10,629 nt of DNA, from contig CAZUYD010000044.1 of the NCBI GenBank assembly GCA_964624825.1, forward strand, positions 1 to 10,629, in the 5' to 3' direction. A program made the position numbers and the translations under genes. This DNA is from Enorma sp964624825 (lineage in GTDB: Bacteria > Actinomycetota > Coriobacteriia > Coriobacteriales > Coriobacteriaceae). The notes under the pieces were generated by a model. It ran no database searches. It worked only from the letters and a program-made list of their open reading frames with translations, and was not told the origin of the DNA. Positions 1 through 7,129 of the stretch are shown one piece after another (positions within the stretch are counted from its first letter, which is position 1; every line of letters starts with the position of its first letter).

Positions 1-212
1 CCGTGGCTCCTCACCCGATGAAATGCACTCACGAGGGATTCGCGGGACGCACGGACCTTGCCGCCCTGTGCTCGTCGTGCGCCCCTTGACCTGTGAGCCC
101 GCTCTTCACAGCAACACCCATCGCCGCAGAGCGGATTGAACATCTCCCGAGCGGTAAGAGACGAACAAGCGCCCACGCAGGCTTCGGGGCAGCGCATTGC
201 TGCTAACAAGAC
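1..212. other. Gene-free left flank
   Basis: I see no supportable gene here on either strand. There is no long reading frame with a plausible ribosome binding site, and no tRNA-like or rRNA-like sequence. The only structure noticed is an inverted repeat with 6-bp arms (CTGTGA at 91-96, TCACAG at 106-111, 9-base spacer). It could be a weak hairpin or a protein-binding site for a neighbouring transcription unit outside the window. The stretch lies beyond the probable terminator of the operon. Confidence 0.5.
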
Positions 213-242
213 CGGGCGGAACCGTTCCCATGGTTCCGCCCG
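213..242 (-). terminator. Probable operon terminator hairpin
   Basis: A perfect 11-bp inverted repeat (CGGGCGGAACC at 213-223 and its complement at 232-242) encloses an 8-base loop. It lies 36 bases beyond the stop codon of the last gene, the dehydratase. On the minus strand the stem is followed by a short, weak T-rich run (TCTTGTT), so it resembles an intrinsic terminator with a poor U-tract. Position and stem strength support transcript termination. The weak U-tract leaves open a Rho-dependent end or a 3'-end stabilising role. Confidence 0.6.
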
Positions 243-278
243 AACAGGTGCGATGCCTTTATGCCGCTTTGGGAGCAG

Positions 279-1481
279 CTATTCTGTGACCGTCACGATC
301 TCTGCGTTGGCAAGGCACTTCTCAGTGAGCTCCTGGCCGATGCCGGGCAGTTCCGGCACCTCGAAGTAGCCGTCCTTCGCCACAAAGTCATTTGTGCATA
401 GCTCGATGTTATCGTCGATGATCGCGCTCGCATGGAGCTCGTGAATCACGAAGTTTGGAATCACGGCCTCGAGCTGCAGCGCTGCGCTCGCCGAGACTGG
501 GCCGCCGCAGCAGTGCACCTGCACGCCGATGTCGTAGACATGCGCCATGTCGCAGATCTTCTTGCCCTCGGTGATGCCTCCCGTATTGCACAGATCGGGC
601 TGGATGATGCTGATCGAGTGATCCTCGAAGAACTGACGATAGCCCCAGCGCGTATACATGCGCTCGCCCGCGGCCAGCGGGATATCAACCTTGGCAGAAA
701 TCTCACGGAAGAGGTTGGGATTAAGCGGTTGCGTGGGCTCCTCGTAGTAGAAGCATCCCAGCTTGGAGAGCTCACGTCCAAGCTGCACGGAGGTCGTGGC
801 ATCTGTGAGCGCGTGAAGCTCAATGATGATGTCCACGTCGGGGCCAGCCTCGCGCATCGCCGCGACGCGGTCGACAGCGAGCTTCATTTGGTCGCGCTGC
901 AGGATGCCGCGCGAACTGCGCCCCATCCACACGCCGTTCTTATCGAAGCCAACCGGATCGACCTTCACGGCGTCAAAGCCATCGGCCATCGCCTTGCGCA
1001 TGGCTTCGGCATATTCCTCCGGCTTCGCCAGCGAATGGCTTACCTTACCCCAGTCAAACTGCAGCTGGCTCGCATATGCACGCAACTTCGTATTGGTCTT
1101 ACCACCCAGAAGCTTGTAGCAGGGCACGCCGAGGGCCTTGCCTTTAATGTCCCAGAGCGCGATATCGATGCCCGAGATGCCGGCCATGATCACGCCGCCG
1201 TTGCCCATGCCCCAGAAGGTCATGCGGTGCAGCTTGTTCCAGATCTCCTCGTTGTTCATGGGATCCATGCCAACGATGCACTTGGCAAAGTCAACGGCCA
1301 TACCGAAGCCAGCGGTCTGCGCGTTGCCGTATGCCACGCCGACCTCGCCCAGGCCCGAAATCCCTTCATCGGTGTTGATGCGTACGAAAACTGGATGCCA
1401 AGGCACGTTTCCCACCGCGACCTCAGCCGGAATCGACGGCTCTTTGAACGCCTTGACGACGTCTACGCTCGTGATTCTCAT
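279..1481 (-). CDS. Mandelate racemase/muconate lactonizing enzyme family dehydratase (D-galactonate dehydratase-like)
   Basis: The product has 400 residues, full length for the enolase superfamily. The N-terminal capping domain is about residues 1-125, followed by a (beta/alpha)7beta barrel. Visible active-site elements are E221 and H223 in the ELH motif (first metal position and candidate catalytic His), E247 in YYEEP (second metal ligand), E273 in AAGER (third ligand), D296 in QPD, and H323 in VHCCGGP. The last matches the PHCPLGP acid/base His of galactonate dehydratases. Such enzymes use Mg2+ to abstract the proton alpha to a carboxylate, usually dehydrating sugar acids to 2-keto-3-deoxy acids in the cytoplasm. 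The substrate cannot be read from sequence. The ATG has a clear GGAGGT six bases upstream, lying inside the end of the preceding alcohol dehydrogenase gene. The two genes are 3 bases apart, so they are almost surely co-transcribed and translationally coupled. The first metal ligand appears to be Glu rather than the usual Asp. Racemase or epimerase activity is a less likely alternative. Confidence 0.9.
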   Translation of the reverse strand: MRITSVDVVKAFKEPSIPAEVAVGNVPWHPVFVRINTDEGISGLGEVGVAYGNAQTAGFGMAVDFAKCIVGMDPMNNEEIWNKLHRMTFWGMGNGGVIMAGISGIDIALWDIKGKALGVPCYKLLGGKTNTKLRAYASQLQFDWGKVSHSLAKPEEYAEAMRKAMADGFDAVKVDPVGFDKNGVWMGRSSRGILQRDQMKLAVDRVAAMREAGPDVDIIIELHALTDATTSVQLGRELSKLGCFYYEEPTQPLNPNLFREISAKVDIPLAAGERMYTRWGYRQFFEDHSISIIQPDLCNTGGITEGKKICDMAHVYDIGVQVHCCGGPVSASAALQLEAVIPNFVIHELHASAIIDDNIELCTNDFVAKDGYFEVPELPGIGQELTEKCLANAEIVTVTE

Positions 1482-1484
1482 GTT

Positions 1485-2645
1485 CTACCTCCCGTTATAG
1501 ACTCTCAGGATGAGCTCTTTCATTTCATCATCACTGGGACGATAGGGCGTGCAGGGCGTACATACGTCATCCTGCGCCTGCGCCACGAGGCGATCGATGC
1601 TTCCCTTGACCTCGGCTGCGTCAGGCACGACATCCTTCATGCAGGAAGGCACGTTCAGGTGCGCGCGCAATTCGAGAATGGCCTCGATAAGGTCGTCCTC
1701 GCCCACCAGCGCGGCAAGCTGTGCGTAGCGCTTGGCAGCACGCTCGCTATGCCCAGCGTTGAAGGAGAGGCCATAGGGCAGCACGATGGCGTTCGCCATG
1801 CCGTGCGGGACACCGTAGACGGCGCCGAACGTGTGCGCAATGGAATGCACGATACCGAGAGCGGCATTAGAGAAGGCGATGCCTGAGAGGCAGGATGCCT
1901 CGAGCATCTCGGCGCGTGCCTCGAGGTTCTCTGGCTCGTCGTAGCAAGTCCTGAGCGCCTTGAAGCCGTGGGCAAAGCCGCCGAGCGCAAGCGCGTCGGA
2001 GAAGGGGTTTGCATTCGTGGCCACATAGCTCTCGATGGCATGGGTAAGCGCATCCATGCCTGAGCCCGCCGTGAGCGATGACGGCATGGTGGTCGAGAAA
2101 ACCGGGTCGAGAATCGCCACGTCGGGAACCATGCGCCCGCGCAGGCAGCGAATCGAGTACTTCCTATGCTCCTCGGTGTCTTTCACGAGCGCGGCGCGCG
2201 TGGCCTCCGAGCCGGTGCCGGCGCTCGTAGGAATGCAGCACACACGGGCGCGAACCTTCAGGCTTTCAATCTCATTCGGCGGCATGACATCGGCGAGGGT
2301 CGTGTAGCTCGGGTTCTCGTAGAAGACCCACATGGCCTTCGCCGCATCCATGGCAGACCCGCCGCCAAAGCCGATCACCCAGTCCGGCTCGAACTCCTTC
2401 ATGTCCTCCGCACCGCGCAGCACGGTCTTCCAGCTGGGCTCTGGCTCGACGTCCGTGTAGCTCCTCCAGGTGAAGCCAGCGCTCTCAAGCACGTCGGTCA
2501 CCATCTCGAGCTGACCCAGCTCTTCCTGAATGGTGCCGCTCATCACGATGTATGCACGGCGACGGCTTGCCGGCAACTCCGCGAGCGCTTGCAGGGCGTC
2601 CTCGCCACAAACTATCTTTTCTGGCCCAAGTTTATAGCTCTTCAT
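1485..2645 (-). CDS. Iron-containing (group III) alcohol dehydrogenase
   Basis: The product has 386 residues, typical of the Fe-ADH family that includes FucO (lactaldehyde reductase) and 1,3-propanediol dehydrogenase. The N-terminal nucleotide-binding domain carries GGGS at 94-97 followed by MDAAKA. The TSAGTGSE motif is at 140-147. The metal site is complete: D198 and H202 in the GMDALTHAIE segment, then H267 and H281 in VHSIAHTFG and VPHGMANA. Ligand spacing (4 and 14 residues) equals that of FucO. The family reversibly reduces aldehydes to alcohols with NAD(P)H. Next to an FucA-like aldolase, a likely role is reducing the short aldehyde released by cleavage (inference). The ATG has a GGGAG four bases upstream, and the gene begins 9 bases after the MDR dehydrogenase stop. 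An alternative role is oxidation of a polyol. It is a cytoplasmic enzyme. Confidence 0.93.
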   Translation of the reverse strand: MKSYKLGPEKIVCGEDALQALAELPASRRRAYIVMSGTIQEELGQLEMVTDVLESAGFTWRSYTDVEPEPSWKTVLRGAEDMKEFEPDWVIGFGGGSAMDAAKAMWVFYENPSYTTLADVMPPNEIESLKVRARVCCIPTSAGTGSEATRAALVKDTEEHRKYSIRCLRGRMVPDVAILDPVFSTTMPSSLTAGSGMDALTHAIESYVATNANPFSDALALGGFAHGFKALRTCYDEPENLEARAEMLEASCLSGIAFSNAALGIVHSIAHTFGAVYGVPHGMANAIVLPYGLSFNAGHSERAAKRYAQLAALVGEDDLIEAILELRAHLNVPSCMKDVVPDAAEVKGSIDRLVAQAQDDVCTPCTPYRPSDDEMKELILRVYNGR

Positions 2646-2654
2646 GAGTCTCCC

Positions 2655-3680
2655 TCATTCATAAACGATGCAGTTCTTGATGACCGCGCCGCTCGCATGC
2701 TCGAGAATCGCCGCCTCGAGGTCGGGCAGCCGATACTCATGCTGCACAAAGTCCCGCTCGTCGATGACACCCATCTCGAGCAGCTTGAACGCGCGCGCTA
2801 CGTTAAGCGGCGTAGTGTGGAAGATCCCTGCGATAGTAAGCTGCGAGTAGTGCAGAAGGGTCGCATCGACCTCCAGGACGCTCCCTGACTTGGTGCCGCC
2901 AAAGAGCAGAACGAAGCCGCCCTTTCGCGCCATCTGACAGCTTGCCTTCCATACCTCGATGAGCCCCGTAGCCTCGATGACCACGTCGGAGCCGCGCTCG
3001 GCATCGGTCAAAGCACGTACGGCCTCGACCGTGTCGTCGACACCCGTAAGGTTGAGCGTCTTGTGCGCCCCGAGCCGCCGGGCAACCTCGAGCCGTTCCG
3101 CTGTCAGATCCGTCACAATGACGTATGCCCCCTTGAGCACCGCAAGCCGGACGAACATGAGTCCTATGGGGCCCGCACCGTTCACGACCACCGTGTCACC
3201 CGCATGGACAGGCGTGCTCTCCATGCCGTAGACCGCGCAGGAGAAGGGCTCGAGCAGGCTCGCGGTCTTGTGTGACATGCTGTCGGGCATCTTGAACATG
3301 CTCTGGCGCACGATGGGCTCAGGCACCCTCACGTATTCCGCGTAGCTGCCTCGGTTGAACGTGAGGTTTTCGCACATGGACGGCTGCCCATGCTTGCAGA
3401 AATAGCACTCGTTGCAGGGGGCGGAGTTGTGCACCGCCACACGATCTCCCTCGGAAAAGCCTCGCACATCGCGACCGACCGCCACGATCTCACCCGAGAA
3501 CTCGTGTCCGAAGGGATGCGGCGGCTTGAGCAGAGGATAGCCTCGCTTGTAGTTCTTCACATCCGTTCCGCAGGTAGTGGACACCCTGTTCTTGATAAGC
3601 ACCTCGCCGGGCCCAATCTCGGGTATGGGCACCTCGACGATGCGGATATCACGCCGATCCCACAAAACCGCGCTCAGCAT
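2655..3680 (-). CDS. Zinc-dependent MDR alcohol/polyol dehydrogenase (sorbitol/threonine dehydrogenase-like)
   Basis: The product has 341 residues, the usual length for the medium-chain dehydrogenase/reductase family. The GroES-like catalytic domain comes first: C37 in TTCGTD, H59 and E60 in GHEF for the catalytic zinc, and C89, C92, C95 and C103 for the structural zinc. E144 lies in the LLEPF segment. The Rossmann fold follows with GAGPIG at 168-173 and D191 ending the second strand, which favours NAD+ over NADP+. Family members include GatD (galactitol-1-phosphate dehydrogenase), sorbitol dehydrogenase and threonine 3-dehydrogenase. Following a galactitol-type PTS, oxidation of an imported polyol phosphate to a ketose phosphate is the most natural role (inference). 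Start support: ATG with GGGAGG about eight bases upstream. The gap to the aldolase gene is 70 bases. Oxidation of a free polyol or sugar acid is also possible. Confidence 0.92.
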   Translation of the reverse strand: MLSAVLWDRRDIRIVEVPIPEIGPGEVLIKNRVSTTCGTDVKNYKRGYPLLKPPHPFGHEFSGEIVAVGRDVRGFSEGDRVAVHNSAPCNECYFCKHGQPSMCENLTFNRGSYAEYVRVPEPIVRQSMFKMPDSMSHKTASLLEPFSCAVYGMESTPVHAGDTVVVNGAGPIGLMFVRLAVLKGAYVIVTDLTAERLEVARRLGAHKTLNLTGVDDTVEAVRALTDAERGSDVVIEATGLIEVWKASCQMARKGGFVLLFGGTKSGSVLEVDATLLHYSQLTIAGIFHTTPLNVARAFKLLEMGVIDERDFVQHEYRLPDLEAAILEHASGAVIKNCIVYE

Positions 3681-3750
3681 GTGGCCGGCCTCCCATCAAA
3701 CGTTGAGGACGTAGCCAGAACTCGACCGTGCCCAGGACGGTACCGTACGC

Positions 3751-4410
3751 CTACTTCGACTGCTGTCCGTAGGTCTTCGAACGCTCGCGGGCGGTGGCCA
3801 TCTGCTCATGGGTGAGGTAGACGGCTCCGCCGGCGCACATGGCCTGCCACTGGATGCGTGCAGTGAACTCGATATTCTCTGCCAAGCCGAATGCCTTGGG
3901 CAGACTCGTCTGATAGCAGACGTCGCCATGATTCGCGAGCAGGACCACGCGGGTGTCGGGCACGGCGCGCAGGACCTCGCCCACAGCCTCAGCAAGCTCT
4001 GGTGTGCCAAAGGTCACATAGGGCACAAGCGGCACCTCGTCGACATTGCAGCCCATCATGGCGTAGTGCACAGGCTTAAGTGTCTCGTGCATGCCGGCAA
4101 GCGTGGTCGCATATGGCGAATGGGTGTGCACCACCGCGCGTGCGTCGGATCGATTCTGATAAACGATGGTGTGCAGGCCGTGCTCGCTCGAAGGCTTGCG
4201 GTCCCCATCGATAATGTTGCCGTCGAGATCCATGACGACGATGTCTTTCGCCTCGGTGTCGAAGTAGCCCAAGCCGGAAGGGCTGATCGCCATATAGCCC
4301 GTCTCGGGGTCGTAAATTGAGATGTTTCCGCTCGTGCCTACCGAGAGTCCTGAAGAGCTCATCTTCTTACCGTAGTCGACGATCTGCTGCCGCTCTGCTT
4401 CCATAAGCAT
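3751..4410 (-). CDS. Class II aldolase/adducin family protein (L-fuculose-phosphate aldolase-like)
   Basis: With the start I prefer, the product has 219 residues, close to the 215 of FucA. The frame is open up to an ATG at 4464. However, an AGAGAGG ribosome site at 4420-4426 sits nine bases before the ATG at 4408-4410 and too close to the ATG at 4417-4419. The longer version would add an unlikely Arg-rich head. Visible elements (219-residue numbering) are the phosphate-binding TSGNIS loop at about 26-31, E76 in SSEHG (catalytic acid/base), and zinc ligands H95 and H97 in VHTHSP and H161 in ANHG. These match FucA, RhaD and AraD-type enzymes, which split or epimerise ketose phosphates. Cleavage to DHAP plus a small aldehyde fits the adjacent reductase (inference). 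Some class II aldolases instead cleave 2-keto-3-deoxy acids, which would fit the dehydratase in the operon. A short GCCGC/GCGGC hairpin lies upstream at 4434-4450. Confidence 0.9.
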   Translation of the reverse strand: MLMEAERQQIVDYGKKMSSSGLSVGTSGNISIYDPETGYMAISPSGLGYFDTEAKDIVVMDLDGNIIDGDRKPSSEHGLHTIVYQNRSDARAVVHTHSPYATTLAGMHETLKPVHYAMMGCNVDEVPLVPYVTFGTPELAEAVGEVLRAVPDTRVVLLANHGDVCYQTSLPKAFGLAENIEFTARIQWQAMCAGGAVYLTHEQMATARERSKTYGQQSK

Positions 4411-4419
4411 GGGGATCAT

Positions 4420-4426
4420 CCTCTCT
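4420..4426 (-). promoter_or_regulatory. Ribosome binding site deciding the aldolase start
   Basis: AGAGAGG on the minus strand lies 9 bases before the ATG at 4408-4410 and directly abuts the ATG at 4417-4419. This spacing favours the 219-residue product over the longer in-frame alternatives. A third ATG at 4402-4404 is 15 bases away and less likely. Confidence 0.6.
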
Positions 4427-4516
4427 GTTCTGCGCCGCCTTATCTGCGGCAGATTAGGCTCCAAGCACCACTGTCCGCTCGGGGCTCAAACCTTCGCGCC
4501 TCTTTGATGCGCGCCG

Positions 4517-5566
4517 CTAGGAAAGCTGCTTCAAGTTCACGACCATGTCGCTCGTTCCGCTCTCCCAGTACTCGCGAATCTTGCGAGCGAGCAGAAGCGG
4601 GCTCTTGGGCAGAGCGTCTACCACGTTGCCCGCGTTGTGAGGGGTCATGGTGACGTTGTCGAGCGCAAGAATCGGGTCATCTGCGGAGACGGGCTCGTCC
4701 CAAAACACGTCAAGCGCGCAGCCGCCGATCTTTCTTTCCTGGAGCGCCTCCATGAGGTCGCTCTTGTTTACGACGCCGGCGCGCGAGGTGTTGATGAGAT
4801 AGGCTGTGGGCTTCATAAGGCCGAGCAAATCCTTGTTGATGCAACCGGCGGTCTCATCGGTGAGGCGCAAGTGCAGGCTGATGACGTCGGCAGTGCGGAA
4901 GAGCTCTTTCTCATCGACCAGTGTCACGTCGAGACCCTGCTCGTCGAGCTGTTCCTGGGTGATATAGGGGTCGTAGGCGACAACCTTCTTCATGCCAATG
5001 CCGAGGCCCTTCTTGGCCACAAGTTTGCCGATGTTGCCCAGGCCGACCAAGCCGAGCGTCATCTCGCACATCGATGTCGTGTAGCCACTGTTCACATACT
5101 CCTTGCGCCACTCTCCCTGCTTGAGCGCGGCGTGGGCACGAGCAATGTTGCGCGTCTCGGCGAATATGAGGCCAACGGCGAAATCCGAAGTGGCCTCGGC
5201 GTTGCGGATGCAATGGATCACGGGAATGTTGCGCTCGGTGGCGGCGGCCACGTCCACGTGCTCCATGCCCCCGCGGCAAGTGCCTATGAGCTTGAGGTTC
5301 TGGCCGGTCTCGATGAGCGCCCGAGGAACCGGGCAGAAGTGCGTGAGCAGCACGTCGGCATCAGCCACCGCCTCATAGGCCGCTTGCGGCACAGGCTCGG
5401 CCTCCGGACCGTTCTTCTCAAGATTCTGCGCGCGGCGCTGGAACTCCTGGCGTGAAGCGTTCGGCCATTCGATGGCCACGACCTCGGCGGCAGCATCGAG
5501 TGATTGCGCCGCTTCGACAAGCAGGTCACACGACACCACGATATCGCCGATGACCACGATCTTCAT
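4517..5566 (-). CDS. D-isomer-specific 2-hydroxyacid dehydrogenase (phosphoglycerate dehydrogenase-like)
   Basis: The product has 349 residues, normal for the family. The substrate-binding domain is split between the N-terminus and the last ~40 residues around a central Rossmann domain. The nucleotide motif GLGNIG is at 175-180, and D199 at the end of the second strand suggests NAD(H). The catalytic triad is present: R262 in NTSRAG, E291 in DEP and H310 in PHNAG. RGG at 98-100 matches the carboxylate-binding loop. The family interconverts 2-keto acids and D-2-hydroxy acids. The true substrate is not evident. Context suggests reduction of a 2-keto acid made in the pathway, or oxidation of an imported hydroxy acid (inference). 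It is the first enzyme gene after the PTS permease, 65 bases downstream and separated from it by a strong hairpin. Start support: ATG with AGAGGG five bases upstream. The neighbouring aldolase gene begins 106 bases beyond its stop. Confidence 0.92.
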   Translation of the reverse strand: MKIVVIGDIVVSCDLLVEAAQSLDAAAEVVAIEWPNASRQEFQRRAQNLEKNGPEAEPVPQAAYEAVADADVLLTHFCPVPRALIETGQNLKLIGTCRGGMEHVDVAAATERNIPVIHCIRNAEATSDFAVGLIFAETRNIARAHAALKQGEWRKEYVNSGYTTSMCEMTLGLVGLGNIGKLVAKKGLGIGMKKVVAYDPYITQEQLDEQGLDVTLVDEKELFRTADVISLHLRLTDETAGCINKDLLGLMKPTAYLINTSRAGVVNKSDLMEALQERKIGGCALDVFWDEPVSADDPILALDNVTMTPHNAGNVVDALPKSPLLLARKIREYWESGTSDMVVNLKQLS

Positions 5567-5584
5567 ATGACCCTCTTTTCCGAA

Positions 5585-5609
5585 CGGTGGGGCTTAAAAA
5601 GCCCCACCG
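5585..5609 (-). promoter_or_regulatory. Intercistronic stem-loop between EIIC and hydroxyacid dehydrogenase genes
   Basis: A perfect 11-bp stem (CGGTGGGGCTT at 5585-5595 and its complement at 5599-5609) has a 3-base loop. It lies between the EIIC stop (5632) and the next start (5566), only 18 bases before that start codon. The minus strand shows no T-tract after the stem, so a simple intrinsic terminator is doubtful. More likely roles are RNA processing, protection of the upstream PTS mRNA from 3' decay, or partial attenuation that lowers expression of the enzyme genes relative to the transporter. Confidence 0.6.
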
Positions 5610-5631
5610 CATCGATAGACGTTTTGAGAAC

Positions 5632-7068
5632 TTAGGCGGCAGCCTCTTTGGCGTGTTCCGGACGCTTGCCCGTGGCCAGGAACTCGAGATAGTCCTGGAA
5701 ACGAACCTTGTTCTTCTTGAAGATCACGTACACAACCAGGTAGAGAGCAACAACCGCGATGATGATGAGCGGATTCTGGGTCAGGAACGCCATGGTGATG
5801 AGACCGGCGGTGCAGTTGGACATGATGAAACCGATGACGTAGGTGCCGGCGGCGACGGCCTCAACAGCTGCCTCGAAGCCAGTCCCAGCAGCAACCTGCG
5901 TGAAGGTGTCTGCCCAATAGGACGCCATGAGGAGCTTCGCGCAGAACACGATGAGCGCCATCACGACGGTCTTGACAACGTTGCCATTCGAAAGCGACGT
6001 GGGAATCTCGACCATATAGGGCAGAGAGGGCAGCACCATGAGCGGGATGATCACGTTGCCGGGGAGCACGAAGGCGATGAGGATCGCGAACGGAATGACG
6101 ATGAGCGCCGAGGTGAGCGTGGCGGCCTCGCCGTAGCCGAGGGCGTCGTTCACGGCGACGATGAACTGGCGGTCCTTGCCATACTTGGACTTGGCGAGCG
6201 TCTTCTGGGAGTACTCGGTGAGGGCGCCGAACCCGGCGGCGAACATGCCGGCGATACGCGGGAAGATGGCCATGACGGCTGCGCACGTGACCATGACGGA
6301 GGCAACGTCGCCCCAGCCCTCGATGGTGTTCAGGCGGTCGAGGTTGCCCACGACGCCGAGGATGATGCCGATGATGAGGCCTAGGTACATGGGCTCGCCT
6401 ATGAAGCCGATCTTCTTCTTGATGGCGGCGGGGTTGGCCTGGATCTTATCGAAGCCGAGCTTCGAGAAGATGATGTTCAGCACCAGGTACATGGGGGCAT
6501 CGCCGTTATGATGCGGCGCGGTCATGGCGCAGTTGGGATAGCCGTAGTAGGTAGACCAGCGCTTCTGCACGGACTCGGCGATGAGCAGGGTCACGAGGTT
6601 CACGAAGAACATGAGGGCGAAGGCCAGCGGGAGGTTGCCGCAGAGCAGGAACAGGAAGGAGCCCCACACGGAGATGGAGTAGTTGTTCCACAGGTCGGAC
6701 GGCATGAAGATGTCAGTGATCTTCAAGAACCACACGGCGATCTGGAACAGCAGGCCCGCGCCGATGAACATCATGCCGATGTCGGTGGAGTAGGCCACCG
6801 AGGCGACGGCCTGCCAACCGATGTCGAGACCCGGCTTGTCGATGCCTGAGGCATCGACCATGCGCTGGATGAGCGGGGTCAGCACGTCGCCGAAGGCGCT
6901 CGTCACGAACGACATGCCCATGAGGCCGACGCCCACGAGCACGGCGGACTGGAAGGCGCGCTTGGTGGGCGCACGGAAGATCTTGCAGATGATGAAGATG
7001 ATGATCGGTACGGTGATGTAGTTGCCGAAGGTATCGAAGAACAGCTTTAGAGTGTCAAAGAAGGCCAT
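5632..7068 (-). CDS. gatC: PTS galactitol-family permease, EIIC component
   Basis: The product has 478 residues, slightly longer than E. coli GatC (about 450). It is an integral membrane protein with roughly ten hydrophobic segments, near residues 16-31, 41-60, 97-115, 133-166 (probably two), 229-241, 255-282, 317-345, 364-381, 404-427 and 433-450. The charged tail is cytoplasmic. Conserved-looking GatC blocks are the GYPNCAMTAPHHNG region at 176-189, GFIGEPMYLG at 221-230 and GYGEAATLTS at 311-320, followed by LPGN and a Pro-rich turn. It forms the membrane channel of an EIIABC complex that couples substrate entry to phosphorylation by EIIB. GatC relatives carry galactitol and other polyols or pentitols, so the substrate is not fixed by family. 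The symbol denotes family only. Start support: ATG with AAGGGGG four bases upstream. The EIIB gene ends 61 bases upstream of this start. Confidence 0.94.
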   Translation of the reverse strand: MAFFDTLKLFFDTFGNYITVPIIIFIICKIFRAPTKRAFQSAVLVGVGLMGMSFVTSAFGDVLTPLIQRMVDASGIDKPGLDIGWQAVASVAYSTDIGMMFIGAGLLFQIAVWFLKITDIFMPSDLWNNYSISVWGSFLFLLCGNLPLAFALMFFVNLVTLLIAESVQKRWSTYYGYPNCAMTAPHHNGDAPMYLVLNIIFSKLGFDKIQANPAAIKKKIGFIGEPMYLGLIIGIILGVVGNLDRLNTIEGWGDVASVMVTCAAVMAIFPRIAGMFAAGFGALTEYSQKTLAKSKYGKDRQFIVAVNDALGYGEAATLTSALIVIPFAILIAFVLPGNVIIPLMVLPSLPYMVEIPTSLSNGNVVKTVVMALIVFCAKLLMASYWADTFTQVAAGTGFEAAVEAVAAGTYVIGFIMSNCTAGLITMAFLTQNPLIIIAVVALYLVVYVIFKKNKVRFQDYLEFLATGKRPEHAKEAAA

Positions 7069-7094
7069 TATTCCCCCTTCATACAGTCATGCCT

Positions 7095-7114
7095 GCCCGC
7101 GGGGCGATGCGGGC
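7095..7114 (-). promoter_or_regulatory. Small GC-rich hairpin between EIIB and EIIC genes
   Basis: GCCCGC (7095-7100) and GCGGGC (7109-7114) form a 6-bp all-GC stem with an 8-base loop. It sits in the 61-base gap upstream of the EIIC ribosome binding site. It has no T-tract. It may influence translation or processing of the permease message. In a GC-rich genome it could also be chance. Confidence 0.3.
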
Positions 7115-7129
7115 GTGGGCGGGATAGGG

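Noticed and set aside
86..111. TTGACC at 86-91 as a -35 element on the plus strand
   Set aside because: No acceptable -10 element lies 16-18 bases downstream, and no gene follows on the plus strand.
136..369. Small plus-strand frame of 77 codons across the terminator
   Set aside because: It runs through the hairpin and into the antisense of the dehydratase, and its product has no recognisable features.
432..1886. Long plus-strand open frame of 484 codons opposite the dehydratase and alcohol dehydrogenase
   Set aside because: Its translation has no recognisable domain and is rich in His, Arg and Asp, typical of the antisense of GC-rich genes. The opposite strand has two complete enzymes with intact active sites.
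4637..6384. Plus-strand open frames opposite the hydroxyacid dehydrogenase (4637-5455) and EIIC (5587-6384)
   Set aside because: Their compositions, very rich in Glu, Asp, His, Gly and Arg, and lack of domains mark them as antisense shadows of GC-rich coding sequence.
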